The notes under the pieces were generated by a model that worked only from the letters and a program-made list of their open reading frames with translations, was not told where the DNA came from and did not search any database. A stretch of 64,000 nucleotides of DNA from NCBI RefSeq assembly GCF_900104895.1, contig NZ_LT629742.1, positions 558,001 through 622,000 of the forward strand, in the 5' to 3' direction. The stretch is from Microterricola viridarii. Lineage in GTDB: Bacteria > Actinomycetota > Actinomycetes > Actinomycetales > Microbacteriaceae. The translations under genes were made by a program, and so were the position numbers. This document shows positions 25,688 to 33,878 of this stretch, in pieces (positions within the stretch are counted from its first letter, which is position 1; the number at the start of each line of letters is the position of its first letter).

Positions 25688-26472
25688 GCGTCACCCCCGT
25701 GCCTGCCGCGGCCGGCGCCGTGCGCGCCTGGTGCGAGTGGTACACCCGCGGCCTGCCGGAACAGCTGGCGGCCGAGCGGCGCGACGAGATCGCCTCCGAC
25801 CTGCACGAGCACGCGGCGTGGGCGGCCGAGCAGGGCATCGCCGAGCGCGATCTGGAGCGCGGCATCCGGCTTCGGATGCTGGGCGGCGCCCTCGCTGACC
25901 TGAGCTGGCGGCGCCAGCAGCTGCGCGCGCACGAGACCGCGGAGGCGACCGCGCTGCGCCGCAACGCCCGCGGCGGCCTGCCCGTGCTGGCCTACACGCT
26001 CGCCCTGCTGGTGCTCGTCGCCAGCGGTGGCGTGGTGCTGCGGGTGCTGCTGAGCACGGGCCCCGGCGACGCCGCGTTCCACGCGCAGGGCGCCGCCTCT
26101 GCCGTGCTCGCGCTGGCCGGGAGCGCCTGCGCCCTCGCCCTGATGGCCCGCCGGCGCACCCGTTGGGTCGGCGCCCTCTGGATGATCGTCGCCGTCTACT
26201 GCCTGGTGCGCTACGGAACGAAAGCGCTCGTGTTCGCGAGCGCCACGAGCTCACAGCTGTCCTACTCCGCGGCCGCCTGGGACACCTTCGGCAAGCTCCT
26301 CATCGTCGGCCTCACCCTGTTCTTCCTCGGCATGGCGGTGCGCTGGGCGCCCAGCCGGCGCGAGATGGACCGGGGCGCGCGGGCCGTGGCCCGGGCATCG
26401 GCGCACATGTCGGAGCAGGCGTCCCGCGTGGGCGAGCCGCTCGCCGTGAGCCGAGGGGCGGTCGGCGGATGA
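25684..26472 (+). CDS. PadR-associated membrane protein with HAAS-like N-terminal domain
   Basis: A 262-residue protein. Residues 15-80 (WYTRGLPEQLAAERRDEIAS, DLHEHAAWAAEQG) resemble the HAAS/permease-prefix domain often encoded next to PadR regulators. Four hydrophobic segments follow at about 98-122, 138-156, 160-178 and 203-219, then a basic cytoplasmic tail. In known PadR pairs the HAAS protein is thought to sense or signal at the membrane together with its regulator; the direct function is not known. Overlaps both neighbours by 4 nt. Confidence 0.6.
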   Translation: MSVTPVPAAAGAVRAWCEWYTRGLPEQLAAERRDEIASDLHEHAAWAAEQGIAERDLERGIRLRMLGGALADLSWRRQQLRAHETAEATALRRNARGGLPVLAYTLALLVLVASGGVVLRVLLSTGPGDAAFHAQGAASAVLALAGSACALALMARRRTRWVGALWMIVAVYCLVRYGTKALVFASATSSQLSYSAAAWDTFGKLLIVGLTLFFLGMAVRWAPSRREMDRGARAVARASAHMSEQASRVGEPLAVSRGAVGG

Positions 26473-26975
26473 CGCGCTCACCCCGCTCCCTCGTCAGCGG
26501 CCTGCTCGTGGCGGCCGGCCTCGGCGTGAGCGCCGTCGCCGTCGTCGGCCTGGCGCTCACCGCCGCGGCCACCCCGATGGTGGGCATCGTGCTGCAGCCC
26601 GGCGCCCCGGATGCGGGGCAGCAGCCCGCGGCATCCGGAAACGGGGCCATCGACAACTACGAAGAGGCGCTCGACCGCCCGCTCGACCCGTTGACCGCCG
26701 ACTCCCGCGCCGTCATCGACACCGACCGGGAGCGCGCCCAGTTCGCCGCGTTGCAGGACGACTGCATGGCGGAGGCCGGCTTCGACTGGTGGGATGCGGC
26801 CCGCGGCAACACGCCGGCTGGCGAGCCCTGGTGGCTCGCCGAGATCAGCCCGAACGAGGCGACCGCGGTCTACGCGGCGCTGCACGGTGAGAGCGCCGCG
26901 GCCGAGTACCGCTGGGAGCAGGCCGGCTGTTACGGCTACGCCCTGCACGAGACCGGCAACGACAACAACCACTAG
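26469..26975 (+). CDS. secreted or membrane-tethered protein of unknown function (paralogue 1)
   Basis: A 168-residue protein I do not recognise. An N-terminal hydrophobic segment (about 8-35) is a signal anchor or uncleaved signal peptide, followed by a Gly/Ala/Gln linker and a compact domain. The domain has DDCMAEAGFDWWD, EPWWLAEISPNEA and ends with AEYRWEQAGCYGYALHE then TGNDNNH. Two cysteines could form a disulfide. The next gene encodes a longer protein with the same ending, so they are tandem paralogues. It overlaps the membrane-protein gene by 4 nt and belongs to the PadR operon. Confidence 0.6.
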   Translation: MTRSPRSLVSGLLVAAGLGVSAVAVVGLALTAAATPMVGIVLQPGAPDAGQQPAASGNGAIDNYEEALDRPLDPLTADSRAVIDTDRERAQFAALQDDCMAEAGFDWWDAARGNTPAGEPWWLAEISPNEATAVYAALHGESAAAEYRWEQAGCYGYALHETGNDNNH

Positions 26976-27031
26976 CCCGACACGGAAACACGGACAGCCC
27001 GCACCAGTTCACGCACCATGAGGGGAACATC

Positions 27032-27862
27032 ATGAAACGCAGGATCATCGGCATCGCCGCCGTGGCGAGCGTCGCCGCGCTGACGGCGGCCGCCTTCGCG
27101 CTCTCGGCGCAGGCGGCCCCGTGGCAGCAGGCCGCGGCCCCCGCGTCCACCGAGGCACCGGCCGTGCTCGAAGCGGCGACGAATGCCGTACCGGCGGAGG
27201 AGCCCGTCGCCCTCGACCCGATGTCGGCGGACTACAACCCGTACACCGACCCGGCCAGCCCGGACTACGTGACGCCGGTCGCCAAGGCCGCCTGGTACGC
27301 GAAGGACGCCGTCGTGCGCAAGTGCATGACCGACCTCGGCCTGGGCTACGAGACGGCGCCGTGGTGGCTGGGCGGCAGCGCGCAGCCCAGGGGGCTCGAC
27401 CACAACCAGAGCATCGACTGGCTCATCGGTTACTCCGGCGCGAACTTCATGCAGCCAACCGGGGTGCCGGAGGAATCCGGGTGCTCCGGGCTCCTCGCGC
27501 TCATCGACGCCGGCACGGTCGCGGCCCCGCCCGTGCCCGTCCCCGCCGACCCGGTCGGGCTGCCCACGGAACGCCAGACCTGGCTCGCCTTCGACCAGCT
27601 GGTGCGCGACTGCATGACCGAGCGCGGCGTCGAGTACCTCTACTGGGAGTGGTGGAACCCGGAGTACCAGACCCCGTTCGACCCCCTCTCGCTCGAGCCG
27701 ATGATCCCTGCGGCGCGGCCGCTCGACCTGAACGACGAGCAGATCGCCGCGTGGGAGTTCGCCCTCAACGGCGACGCCGGTGCCGGCGCGGAGTACCGCT
27801 GGGAAGACGCCGGCTGCCACGGCTACGCCGTGCACGCCTCGGGCAACGACAACATGCACTAG
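27032..27862 (+). CDS. secreted protein of unknown function (paralogue 2, two-domain)
   Basis: A 276-residue exported protein with a signal peptide (MKRRIIG...; cleavage near ALSAQA). It contains two related segments: VVRKCMTDLGLGYETAPWW (about 90-110) and LVRDCMTERGVEYLYWEWW (about 190-210). It ends with AEYRWEDAGCHGYAVHASGN then DNMH, almost the same as the preceding gene product. GAGGGGAAC lies just before the ATG. The repeated CM-x-E/D-x-G helix and the AGC-x-GYA tail define a small Cys-containing, Trp/Tyr-rich family I cannot match to a known one. It follows the PadR operon by 56 nt and is probably co-transcribed. Confidence 0.6.
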   Translation: MKRRIIGIAAVASVAALTAAAFALSAQAAPWQQAAAPASTEAPAVLEAATNAVPAEEPVALDPMSADYNPYTDPASPDYVTPVAKAAWYAKDAVVRKCMTDLGLGYETAPWWLGGSAQPRGLDHNQSIDWLIGYSGANFMQPTGVPEESGCSGLLALIDAGTVAAPPVPVPADPVGLPTERQTWLAFDQLVRDCMTERGVEYLYWEWWNPEYQTPFDPLSLEPMIPAARPLDLNDEQIAAWEFALNGDAGAGAEYRWEDAGCHGYAVHASGNDNMH

Positions 27863-27899
27863 CCACCGAGATTCCGCGCTCCGCGGCGCCCGGGACATG

Positions 27900-27935
27900 C
27901 AGGAGGGGCGCTGCCGAATGGCAGCGCCCCTCCTG
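27900..27935. terminator. strong terminator hairpin between convergent genes
   Basis: A perfect 16-bp stem CAGGAGGGGCGCTGCC / GGCAGCGCCCCTCCTG with a GAAT tetraloop, between the PadR operon and the convergent surface-protein gene. There is no T-tract. Confidence 0.8.
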
Positions 27936-27964
27936 TGCGCAGAGCGGTGTGCGCGGTCGCGTTG

Positions 27965-29341
27965 TTAGAGCTGTGCGCTCCGACGGCGGGCCACGAGCGC
28001 CGCGGCGCCGAGCAGCAGCATCAGCGAGGCGGCGCCGAGCGGCAGCTCGGTCTCCGGCCCGGTCTCGGCCAGCCCGGCCGTGACGTTCAGCGCGTACGCC
28101 TGCACGCTCTTCGAGCTCTGGCCCACGACGACGAGGGTGTGGTCGCCGGCGCTCAGCTGCGAGAGCAGACCCGTGGTGAGCTCGACCTGGACGGCGCCGT
28201 CGACGACCGCGAACGTGCCGACCAGCACGGGGCTCGAGTACGCATACACATCGACGAAGCTGTCCGCACCCGACCAGGTGATGTTGGCGGCGTGGTTCGA
28301 TCCGGCGTTGAGCGATCCGGCAGGCAGGCCGGCGGCATCCTGCGCCTGCACTCCGGCGGGAGCGTTGGCCGCCAGGAAGCCGGCGAGCTCGGAGGAGCTC
28401 GCGGCCGGGGCGGGAGCAGCGGGCGCGCTCGGGGCCGTCACGGCGGCCGTGATCCCGCTGTTCAACCCGGTGGCGGAGAAGCCCTCAGCGGTTCCGGTGA
28501 CGCGGACGCCGAGGAAGCGCGTGACCACGTCGTGCGTGACGGTGTAGCTCGTGCCCGTCGCGCCCTCGATGCCGCCGCCCATCATGCCGCCGTTCCAGAA
28601 CCACTCGTAGCTGAGCGTGGTCCCGGCCGGCCAGCCGGCGGAGGCTGCGGTCAGCGTCTCGCCGACGACGGGGGAGCCGGTGAGGGTGACGGTGACGCCC
28701 TCCAGCGGGAGGGAAGGCGGGCCGCCGAAGGTGAACGCCGCGCCGGGCACGTCGAGCGAGACCAGGTAGCTGGCGCTCCGCTCGGAGTAGATGCCGTAGC
28801 TGATGACCTCGGTCAGGCCGGCGGCGTCGAGCGCGGGGAGAATCGTGGCGAGAGCCGTCGGGGTGCCGGCGGTGAGCCCGGGGACGTCGCTGTTGACGGT
28901 CCACGAGGAGCCGAGGCCCGGGGTGTTGGTGCCGGAGACGGCGCCGACGAAGCGGAGCGTGGTGCTCTCGAGCGCGCTGTTCTGCACAGTGAGCTCGAGC
29001 GCGGAGGGAGTGGTGTCCTCGGTGGTCGTCCATGAGACGCGCGCGTCGGCGAAGGCGCCAGCGTAGTCAGAGAGGGGCGTTGGCGTGTCCAGCGTATTCG
29101 TGATCGCGGTGGAGTAGGAGATGGACAGCGCGCCGCCGACGTCCTCCAAGCCCTGGGGCGCGTAGGTCTGCCAGCCGGCTTCGCCCGGAACGGCGCCGAT
29201 GTCGGCCGTGGTGATGTGCGTGACGCCGGCGTCGGCCTGTGCCGGGGCGGCAACGGCGAGGCCGGCTCCGGAGAGCAGGGCGACTCCGAGCCCGAGTGCG
29301 GCGCCGCGGCGAAGCCGGGCGACGAGTGTGGTCTGGTTCAC
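27965..29341 (-). CDS. cell-surface protein with Ig-like domain and LAETG sortase signal
   Basis: A 458-residue exported protein. It has a signal peptide (RLRRGAALGLGVALLSGAGL...APAQA), an N-terminal beta-rich region, an Ig-like repeat typical of actinobacterial surface proteins (GETLTAASAGWPAGTTLSYE, then GATGTSYTVTHDV), a Pro/Ala spacer, another beta domain with VVVGQSS, and a C-terminal sorting signal: LAETG, hydrophobic helix LPLGAASLMLLLGAAALVA, RRR tail. LAETG is the class E sortase motif of actinobacteria. The GTG at 29341 is used because it starts a proper signal peptide. The ligand or structural role is unknown. Perfect arms GATCTCGCC / GGCGAGATC lie upstream at 29393-29441. Confidence 0.78.
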   Translation of the reverse strand: MNQTTLVARLRRGAALGLGVALLSGAGLAVAAPAQADAGVTHITTADIGAVPGEAGWQTYAPQGLEDVGGALSISYSTAITNTLDTPTPLSDYAGAFADARVSWTTTEDTTPSALELTVQNSALESTTLRFVGAVSGTNTPGLGSSWTVNSDVPGLTAGTPTALATILPALDAAGLTEVISYGIYSERSASYLVSLDVPGAAFTFGGPPSLPLEGVTVTLTGSPVVGETLTAASAGWPAGTTLSYEWFWNGGMMGGGIEGATGTSYTVTHDVVTRFLGVRVTGTAEGFSATGLNSGITAAVTAPSAPAAPAPAASSSELAGFLAANAPAGVQAQDAAGLPAGSLNAGSNHAANITWSGADSFVDVYAYSSPVLVGTFAVVDGAVQVELTTGLLSQLSAGDHTLVVVGQSSKSVQAYALNVTAGLAETGPETELPLGAASLMLLLGAAALVARRRSAQL

Positions 29342-29589
29342 GTGTGTGGTTCCGTTCGTAGGGGGCAGATCACCCGTGCAACGAACCAGACAGATCTCGC
29401 CTGCAATTCGCCAGACGAACGCCGACTCTTCCGGCGAGATCCGCCTGAGCTTATCCACGTGTCTGCGCGCACGGCGCGACGATCGGCAAATGACACCAGC
29501 ACTGGGGGCCCGGCGGCGGCCGCCCTCCACCCGATGAGCGCGCGAACTGCGGCCAGCCGGCCGTGTCGTGCCGCCGGAACCGTGGCGCC

Positions 29590-29811
29590 CTAGGCGGCGT
29601 CGACGAGCCCGACGATTCCGGCGACGGCGGATGCCGCGGCCAGCACCAGCGCGGAGCCGATCAGCACGGCGTGCACGGTGAGGAACTTCGTCGGCTTGCC
29701 CGCGGCATCCCGCGCCCGCGGGTCGCGGGAGACACGGCGCCAGAAGGTGGGCCAGACCAGCACGTTGAAGGCGGCGTTGACGAGGAGCAGGATGGAGAGC
29801 CAGACAGTCAT
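29590..29811 (-). CDS. SCO4848-family small membrane protein
   Basis: A 73-residue protein with two transmembrane helices (about 4-22 and 46-70) and a basic loop FWRRVSRDPRARDAAGKPTK between them, the pattern of the SCO4848 family found across Actinobacteria. Its function is not known. It stands alone between a surface-protein gene and an SDR gene on the same strand. TAGGCT lies 9 nt before its ATG. Confidence 0.7.
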   Translation of the reverse strand: MTVWLSILLLVNAAFNVLVWPTFWRRVSRDPRARDAAGKPTKFLTVHAVLIGSALVLAAASAVAGIVGLVDAA

Positions 29812-29857
29812 GATGGGTCCAGCCTATTGGCGGTGAAACCCGGGGCCGGCGGGTCGC

Positions 29858-30577
29858 CTACGCGGGGTCGAGCGGGATGTACGCCCCGTTGAGCTCCGCC
29901 GCCGTGGCGTCCCACAGCCCGACGACGCGCTCGGCCAGCTGCTGTTCCAGGCCCGCCAGCGACTTCACGACGAAGATGACGGCGGCGGCAGTGGGGGGCT
30001 CGGGCGCTGTGGCCTTGGCGAAGCCCTGCGCGACGGCGCGGGTCCACGCATCGGCGGCCGCTTTGGCGGCGGCGTAGTTGGCGCCGCCGGCGAGCGGGCG
30101 CGCGACGGACGCGCTCGAGACGATGGCGAGGCGGCCGGCGTCCGAGGCCAGCAAGTCGTCGTTGAACGCCCGCGTCGTGTTGCGCAGGGTGCCGAAGGCC
30201 GCCTCGAGCGCCTGCCAGTCCTCCTCGCTCTGCCCGGCCAGGCCGCCGCCTCCGCGCCAACCGCCGACCAGATGGATCAGCCCGTCGATCCCGCTGTGGC
30301 CGTGCGCGGCTGCCTGCGCCCTGATCTCCTCGGACAGCTCGGTGACCGCGGCGAAGTCGCCGAGGTCGCAGACGCGGGTGATGACCCCGGGCACGGATGC
30401 CGCGAGCTCGGCGAGCCGCCCGGCATTGGAGCCGACGGCGATCACCCTGGCCCCGGCCGCCGTGAGCGCCGCGGCGCAGGCGTGCCCGGAGGCGCTCGTG
30501 GCGCCGGCGATCAGGACGGTGCGCCCGGCGACGCCGGGCGCTGCGGTCGACGTGCTGACGGGCTCAGGCATGCTCAT
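29858..30577 (-). CDS. SDR-family oxidoreductase
   Basis: A 239-residue short-chain dehydrogenase. The NAD(P) loop is LIAGATSASGHACAAAL (a variant of TGxxxGxG), HLVGG replaces NNAG, and the catalytic set is SSAS with NYAAAKAA (Tyr-x3-Lys). It lies downstream of and co-directional with the DUF6421 gene with a short gap that contains an interspersed hairpin repeat. Its own TAGCCT -10 box lies 6 nt before the ATG, so it has a promoter as well. The substrate is unknown. Confidence 0.82.
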   Translation of the reverse strand: MSMPEPVSTSTAAPGVAGRTVLIAGATSASGHACAAALTAAGARVIAVGSNAGRLAELAASVPGVITRVCDLGDFAAVTELSEEIRAQAAAHGHSGIDGLIHLVGGWRGGGGLAGQSEEDWQALEAAFGTLRNTTRAFNDDLLASDAGRLAIVSSASVARPLAGGANYAAAKAAADAWTRAVAQGFAKATAPEPPTAAAVIFVVKSLAGLEQQLAERVVGLWDATAAELNGAYIPLDPA

Positions 30578-30601
30578 GCTCTCAGGCTAGTGAAGTCGGG
30601 C

Positions 30602-30668
30602 CTCCGCGCCACTTTGCGGCCCTCCGCGCCACACCGGGTGGCGCGGAGGCCGCCGAACTGGCGCGGAG
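30602..30668. repeat. double-hairpin interspersed repeat, copy 2
   Basis: Outer arms CTCCGCGCCA / TGGCGCGGAG enclose a perfect 12-bp inner hairpin CCTCCGCGCCAC / GTGGCGCGGAGG with a 5-nt loop. It shares layout and the GGCGCGGAGGCCGCCGAA core with the element at 14813-14873. Placed 6 nt after the DUF6421 stop codon, it probably terminates that transcript. Confidence 0.75.
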
Positions 30669-30674
30669 CGCGGG

Positions 30675-32102
30675 CTAGGCGTCGGGCGAGTTGCCCGTGA
30701 TGCCGAGCGTCGACTCGATGACCGGCTTCATCTTCTTGTCGAGCGCCTCGAAGAACATCGACAGCGGGAACTCGTCGTCCAGCACCAGGTCGGTGTAGCC
30801 CTTCGGCGCACCGGCGAGCACGTCATCCGGAAGCCCCTTGGCCCAGTGCGACGCCGGGTTCGGGGTGAGGGTCTCGGCGATCATGTCGTAGGCGGCAAGC
30901 CAGTGCGCCTTCTTCGGGCGGTCGATCGACTTCCAGTACAGCTCGTCGATTTGGGCGCCGAGGGCGATGACGACCTCCGGCACGGCATCCCAATCGAAGG
31001 CGAGCTGCGTGTCTGTCCAGTGCAGCACGTGGTGCTGGTGCATCCACGCGAACAGCAGCTGGCCGCCGAGCCCGTCGTAGTTGCGCACCCGGCTGCCGGT
31101 GATGGCGAAGCGGAAGATGCGGTCGAAGATCACCGCGTACTGCACCAGCTTGGCGTGCTTGCGCGCCTCCGGGCTCGCGTTCTCGTCGCGCTCGATCGCC
31201 ACCGACTCGCGGAACGCGGTCAGGTCGCAGCGCAGCTCCTCCAGCGAGTAGAGGAAGAACGGCATCCGCTGCTTGATCATGAACGGGTCGAATGGCAGGT
31301 CGCCGCGCATGTGCGTGCGGTCGTGGATCAGGTCCCACATCACGAAGGTCTCTTCGGCCAGCTTCTGGTCGTCGAGCAGCGAGGCCGCGTCCTCCGGCAG
31401 TTCGAGCTTGGTGATCTCGGATGCCGCGCGCACCACACGGCGGTAGCGGGCCGCCTCGCGGTCCTGGAAGATCGCGCCCCACGTGAACGTGGGGATCTCG
31501 CGCATCGCGACGGACTCGGGGAACAGCACGGCCGAGTTGGTGTCGTAACCGGGCGTGAAGTCGACGAAGCGCAGCGGCACGAACAGCTTGTTGCCGTAGT
31601 CGCCGGCCTCCAGCTCGCCGATGAACTCCGGCCACATGACCTCGACCAGCACGGCCTCGACGAAGCGGTTGGTGCTGCCGTTCTGCGTGTACATCGGGAA
31701 CACGACGAGGTGGCGCAGGCCGTCGACCCGGTGCTGCTGCGGCTGGAACGCGGTCAGCGAGTCGAGGAAGTCGGGCACGGCGAAGCCGCCGGTGCTCCAC
31801 CGCTCGAAGTCGATGGCGAGCGCGGCCAGGTAGGCGGCGTCGTGCGGGAACAGCGGGGCGAGCTCGCGCACGGCGGCCACGAGCGTGGCGACGTTCTCGG
31901 CGGCGGCCGGGTGGTTCGCGGCATCCGGAACCGAGCCGTCCTGTGCCTGCACACCCTGCAGGGCGATCGCGGCCTGCTTGAGGCGGGCCCACGCCGGGTG
32001 GTTCTGGACATCGGCGGCGAGCGCGATGTCGAGGGCGGTGGTCAGGCCGTCTTCGACAACCTCGGGCTCACCGACCAGTGCTTGTGCAATGTAATTCGAC
32101 AT
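30675..32102 (-). CDS. DUF6421 family protein
   Basis: A 475-residue soluble protein of a family seen in Actinobacteria but without an assigned activity. It is rich in conserved acidic and aromatic stretches, for example VVFPMYTQNGSTNRFVEAVL, VDFTPGYDTNSAVLFPESVA and LIHDRTHMRGDLPFDPFMIK; the His/Asp cluster HDRTHMRGD and FAWMHQHHVLHW could bind a metal (inference). The ATG at 32102 has a strong GGGAGG ribosome site. An SDR oxidoreductase gene follows on the same strand, and this pairing may indicate a two-step modification of one metabolite. Confidence 0.7.
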   Translation of the reverse strand: MSNYIAQALVGEPEVVEDGLTTALDIALAADVQNHPAWARLKQAAIALQGVQAQDGSVPDAANHPAAAENVATLVAAVRELAPLFPHDAAYLAALAIDFERWSTGGFAVPDFLDSLTAFQPQQHRVDGLRHLVVFPMYTQNGSTNRFVEAVLVEVMWPEFIGELEAGDYGNKLFVPLRFVDFTPGYDTNSAVLFPESVAMREIPTFTWGAIFQDREAARYRRVVRAASEITKLELPEDAASLLDDQKLAEETFVMWDLIHDRTHMRGDLPFDPFMIKQRMPFFLYSLEELRCDLTAFRESVAIERDENASPEARKHAKLVQYAVIFDRIFRFAITGSRVRNYDGLGGQLLFAWMHQHHVLHWTDTQLAFDWDAVPEVVIALGAQIDELYWKSIDRPKKAHWLAAYDMIAETLTPNPASHWAKGLPDDVLAGAPKGYTDLVLDDEFPLSMFFEALDKKMKPVIESTLGITGNSPDA

Positions 32103-32318
32103 GGGAACCTCCCGTCCTCGTAGACGGCCGCGCGCGATGCGAAGTGCAGGCAAACGGCAGTGTGTGCGCCGAAGTGGCGTGTGATCAAGGCTAACGAGCA
32201 GAGCGCTGCGTTTTCATGAGGGAGTGCGCAAGGAAGCTGCGTGGTCGCCCGTTCTCGCGCTGAGAATCGGTGCTGCGCTGCGGATTCTCGCGTTCCCGTC
32301 GGGACGTAGGCTGAGCGC

Positions 32319-32942
32319 GTGCAATTCTCGCTCTGGCTCGCCCTGCTCGGCGCCACCCTCCTGATCAGCTTCACGCCCGGCGCCGGAGCGATCAATACGA
32401 TGAGCAACTCCCTGAACGCGGGCTTCCGCCGCTCGATCTGGGGGATCCTCGGCCAGCAGGCCGCGCTCGTGATCCACATCGTGATCGTGGCGCTCGGCGT
32501 CGGCGTGCTCGTGGCCAGCTCGCCGATCGCGTTCAACGTGATTCGCTACACCGGTGCCGCCTACCTCGTCTACCTCGGTGTGCGGCAGTTCCTTGCCAAG
32601 CCCTCGACAGACGAGGAGAGCATCGAGCTCCGGCGCAACGAGCCTGCCTGGTCGATGTTCCGCCGCGGTCTCTGGGTGAACCTGCTCAACCCCAAGGCGA
32701 TCGTGTTCTTCCTCGCCTTCCTGCCGCAGTTCATCCGGCTCGACCAGCCGCTGCTGCCGCAGTACCTGGTCGTCGCCGTCACGGTGATGGTGGTCGACAT
32801 CCTGGTGATGTGGTTCTTCTTCGCCGGGGCGGCACGCAGCTTCCAGCGCTTCACCCGTGACGCCCGCGGCCAACTGGTGTTGAACCGCGTGTTCGGCTCG
32901 CTGTTCGTCGCCGTCGGCGCCATGCTCGCCGTCATCCACTAG
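32319..32942 (+). CDS. LysE/RhtB-family amino-acid or metabolite exporter
   Basis: A 207-residue membrane protein with six hydrophobic helices. LISFTPGAGAINTMSNSLNA is the family's SxTPGPxxxxv motif at the end of helix 1, and GAAYLVYLGVRQFL and NLLNPKAIVFFLAFLPQF are the other two conserved blocks. Family members export basic or neutral amino acids, threonine or homoserine lactones. The GTG start lies 6 nt after TAGGCT, so the mRNA is probably leaderless. It is convergent with the carbamoyltransferase-like gene. Confidence 0.88.
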   Translation: MQFSLWLALLGATLLISFTPGAGAINTMSNSLNAGFRRSIWGILGQQAALVIHIVIVALGVGVLVASSPIAFNVIRYTGAAYLVYLGVRQFLAKPSTDEESIELRRNEPAWSMFRRGLWVNLLNPKAIVFFLAFLPQFIRLDQPLLPQYLVVAVTVMVVDILVMWFFFAGAARSFQRFTRDARGQLVLNRVFGSLFVAVGAMLAVIH

Positions 32943-32946
32943 CCGG

Positions 32947-32972
32947 CTCGGCCGGGGTCAGAGGCGGCCGAG
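32947..32972. terminator. small hairpin between convergent genes
   Basis: CTCGGCCG / CGGCCGAG, 8 bp with a 10-nt loop, spans the short gap and the last codons of the minus-strand gene. Weak evidence for a shared terminator. Confidence 0.35.
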
Positions 32973-33842
32973 GGCGTGCTCGAGGATCGCCGCGTGGCTG
33001 GGCGCCAGGTTGGCCTTGGCCGCGAGCGTGATCGAGCGCGGGTCGGCGAACGCGTCGGCGCTGACCTCATTGCCGCGGGCCACGGGCATGCAGTGCATGA
33101 GCACGCCGCCGGCGGCCGTGAGCTCGAGCACGGCGCTCGTCACCTGCAGCGCCTGGAATGCGTCCCGGATGCCGCCGGGCTCCAGCGCCGCGGCCGGCCA
33201 GCCGTCGCAGTAGAGCACCTCGGCGCCGGAGCACGCCGCCTCGAGCTCGGTGCTCGTGGCGACGGCGCCGCCCCGGGCCCGGATGCCGTCGAGGTAGGCG
33301 TCGGGCGCGGCGAACCCGGCGGGTGCCAGCTGGGTGACGGTGATCGCGTACCGGGTGGAGAGCTCGCACCACGAGCGGAACAGGTTGGTGTCGGCGCCGA
33401 CGAAGGTCAGGGCGAGCCCGTCGAGGCTGCCCCGGCGCTGGCGCAGCGTGAACGCCTCCGACACGACCTCGCAGGGGTGCCCGAGCGCGGTCATCGCGCT
33501 CACGACGGGCACGCCAGAGTGGGCGGCGAGCTCGCGCACCTCGGCGTCGTCGCCGTGGCGGACGACGACGGCGTCCACCCCGCCGCTCAGGATGGCGGCG
33601 GTGTCGCAGATCGGCTCGCGCTCGCCGAGGGCGATCGGCAGGTCGACCCGGTGCCCGCCGATCAGGTCGATGGCCGTGTCGAAGGCCAGCCGGGTACGGA
33701 AGGCCGGCCCGGCGAACACCGTCGCGATGCGCACGCGGGGCCCGCGGGGCTCCGCGCTGCCGGCCGCCCACTCGGCCGAGCGGGCGAGGACGGCGTCGAG
33801 TTCGGCGCGGGTCACGGTGAGCAGGTCGAGGAAGTGCGGCAT
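32958..33842 (-). CDS. ornithine carbamoyltransferase homologue with altered carbamoyl-phosphate site
   Basis: A 294-residue member of the aspartate/ornithine carbamoyltransferase fold, slightly shorter than usual OTCases. GHPCEV (usual HPCQ) and MHCMPVARGNEVS (usual HCLPxHRGxEV) are recognisable. The carbamoyl-phosphate loop, normally STRTR, reads AFRTR (PAFRTRLAFD), so both the Ser and the first Thr that bind the phosphate are replaced, and the SMG loop of ornithine binding is not evident (LYCDGWPA). It may act on a different substrate or be non-catalytic. No arginine-biosynthesis genes are nearby. Leaves 36 nt to the divergent AlkD-like gene. Confidence 0.7.
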   Translation of the reverse strand: MPHFLDLLTVTRAELDAVLARSAEWAAGSAEPRGPRVRIATVFAGPAFRTRLAFDTAIDLIGGHRVDLPIALGEREPICDTAAILSGGVDAVVVRHGDDAEVRELAAHSGVPVVSAMTALGHPCEVVSEAFTLRQRRGSLDGLALTFVGADTNLFRSWCELSTRYAITVTQLAPAGFAAPDAYLDGIRARGGAVATSTELEAACSGAEVLYCDGWPAAALEPGGIRDAFQALQVTSAVLELTAAGGVLMHCMPVARGNEVSADAFADPRSITLAAKANLAPSHAAILEHALGRL

Positions 33843-33878
33843 CGCCCCAGTCAACCATCGGTCGCGTAGAGTCGCGCC

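Noticed and set aside
29451-29459. TTATCCACG resembling a DnaA box
   Set aside because: It is a single site with no cluster of further boxes, no AT-rich region and no dnaA or dnaN nearby, so it is not an origin.
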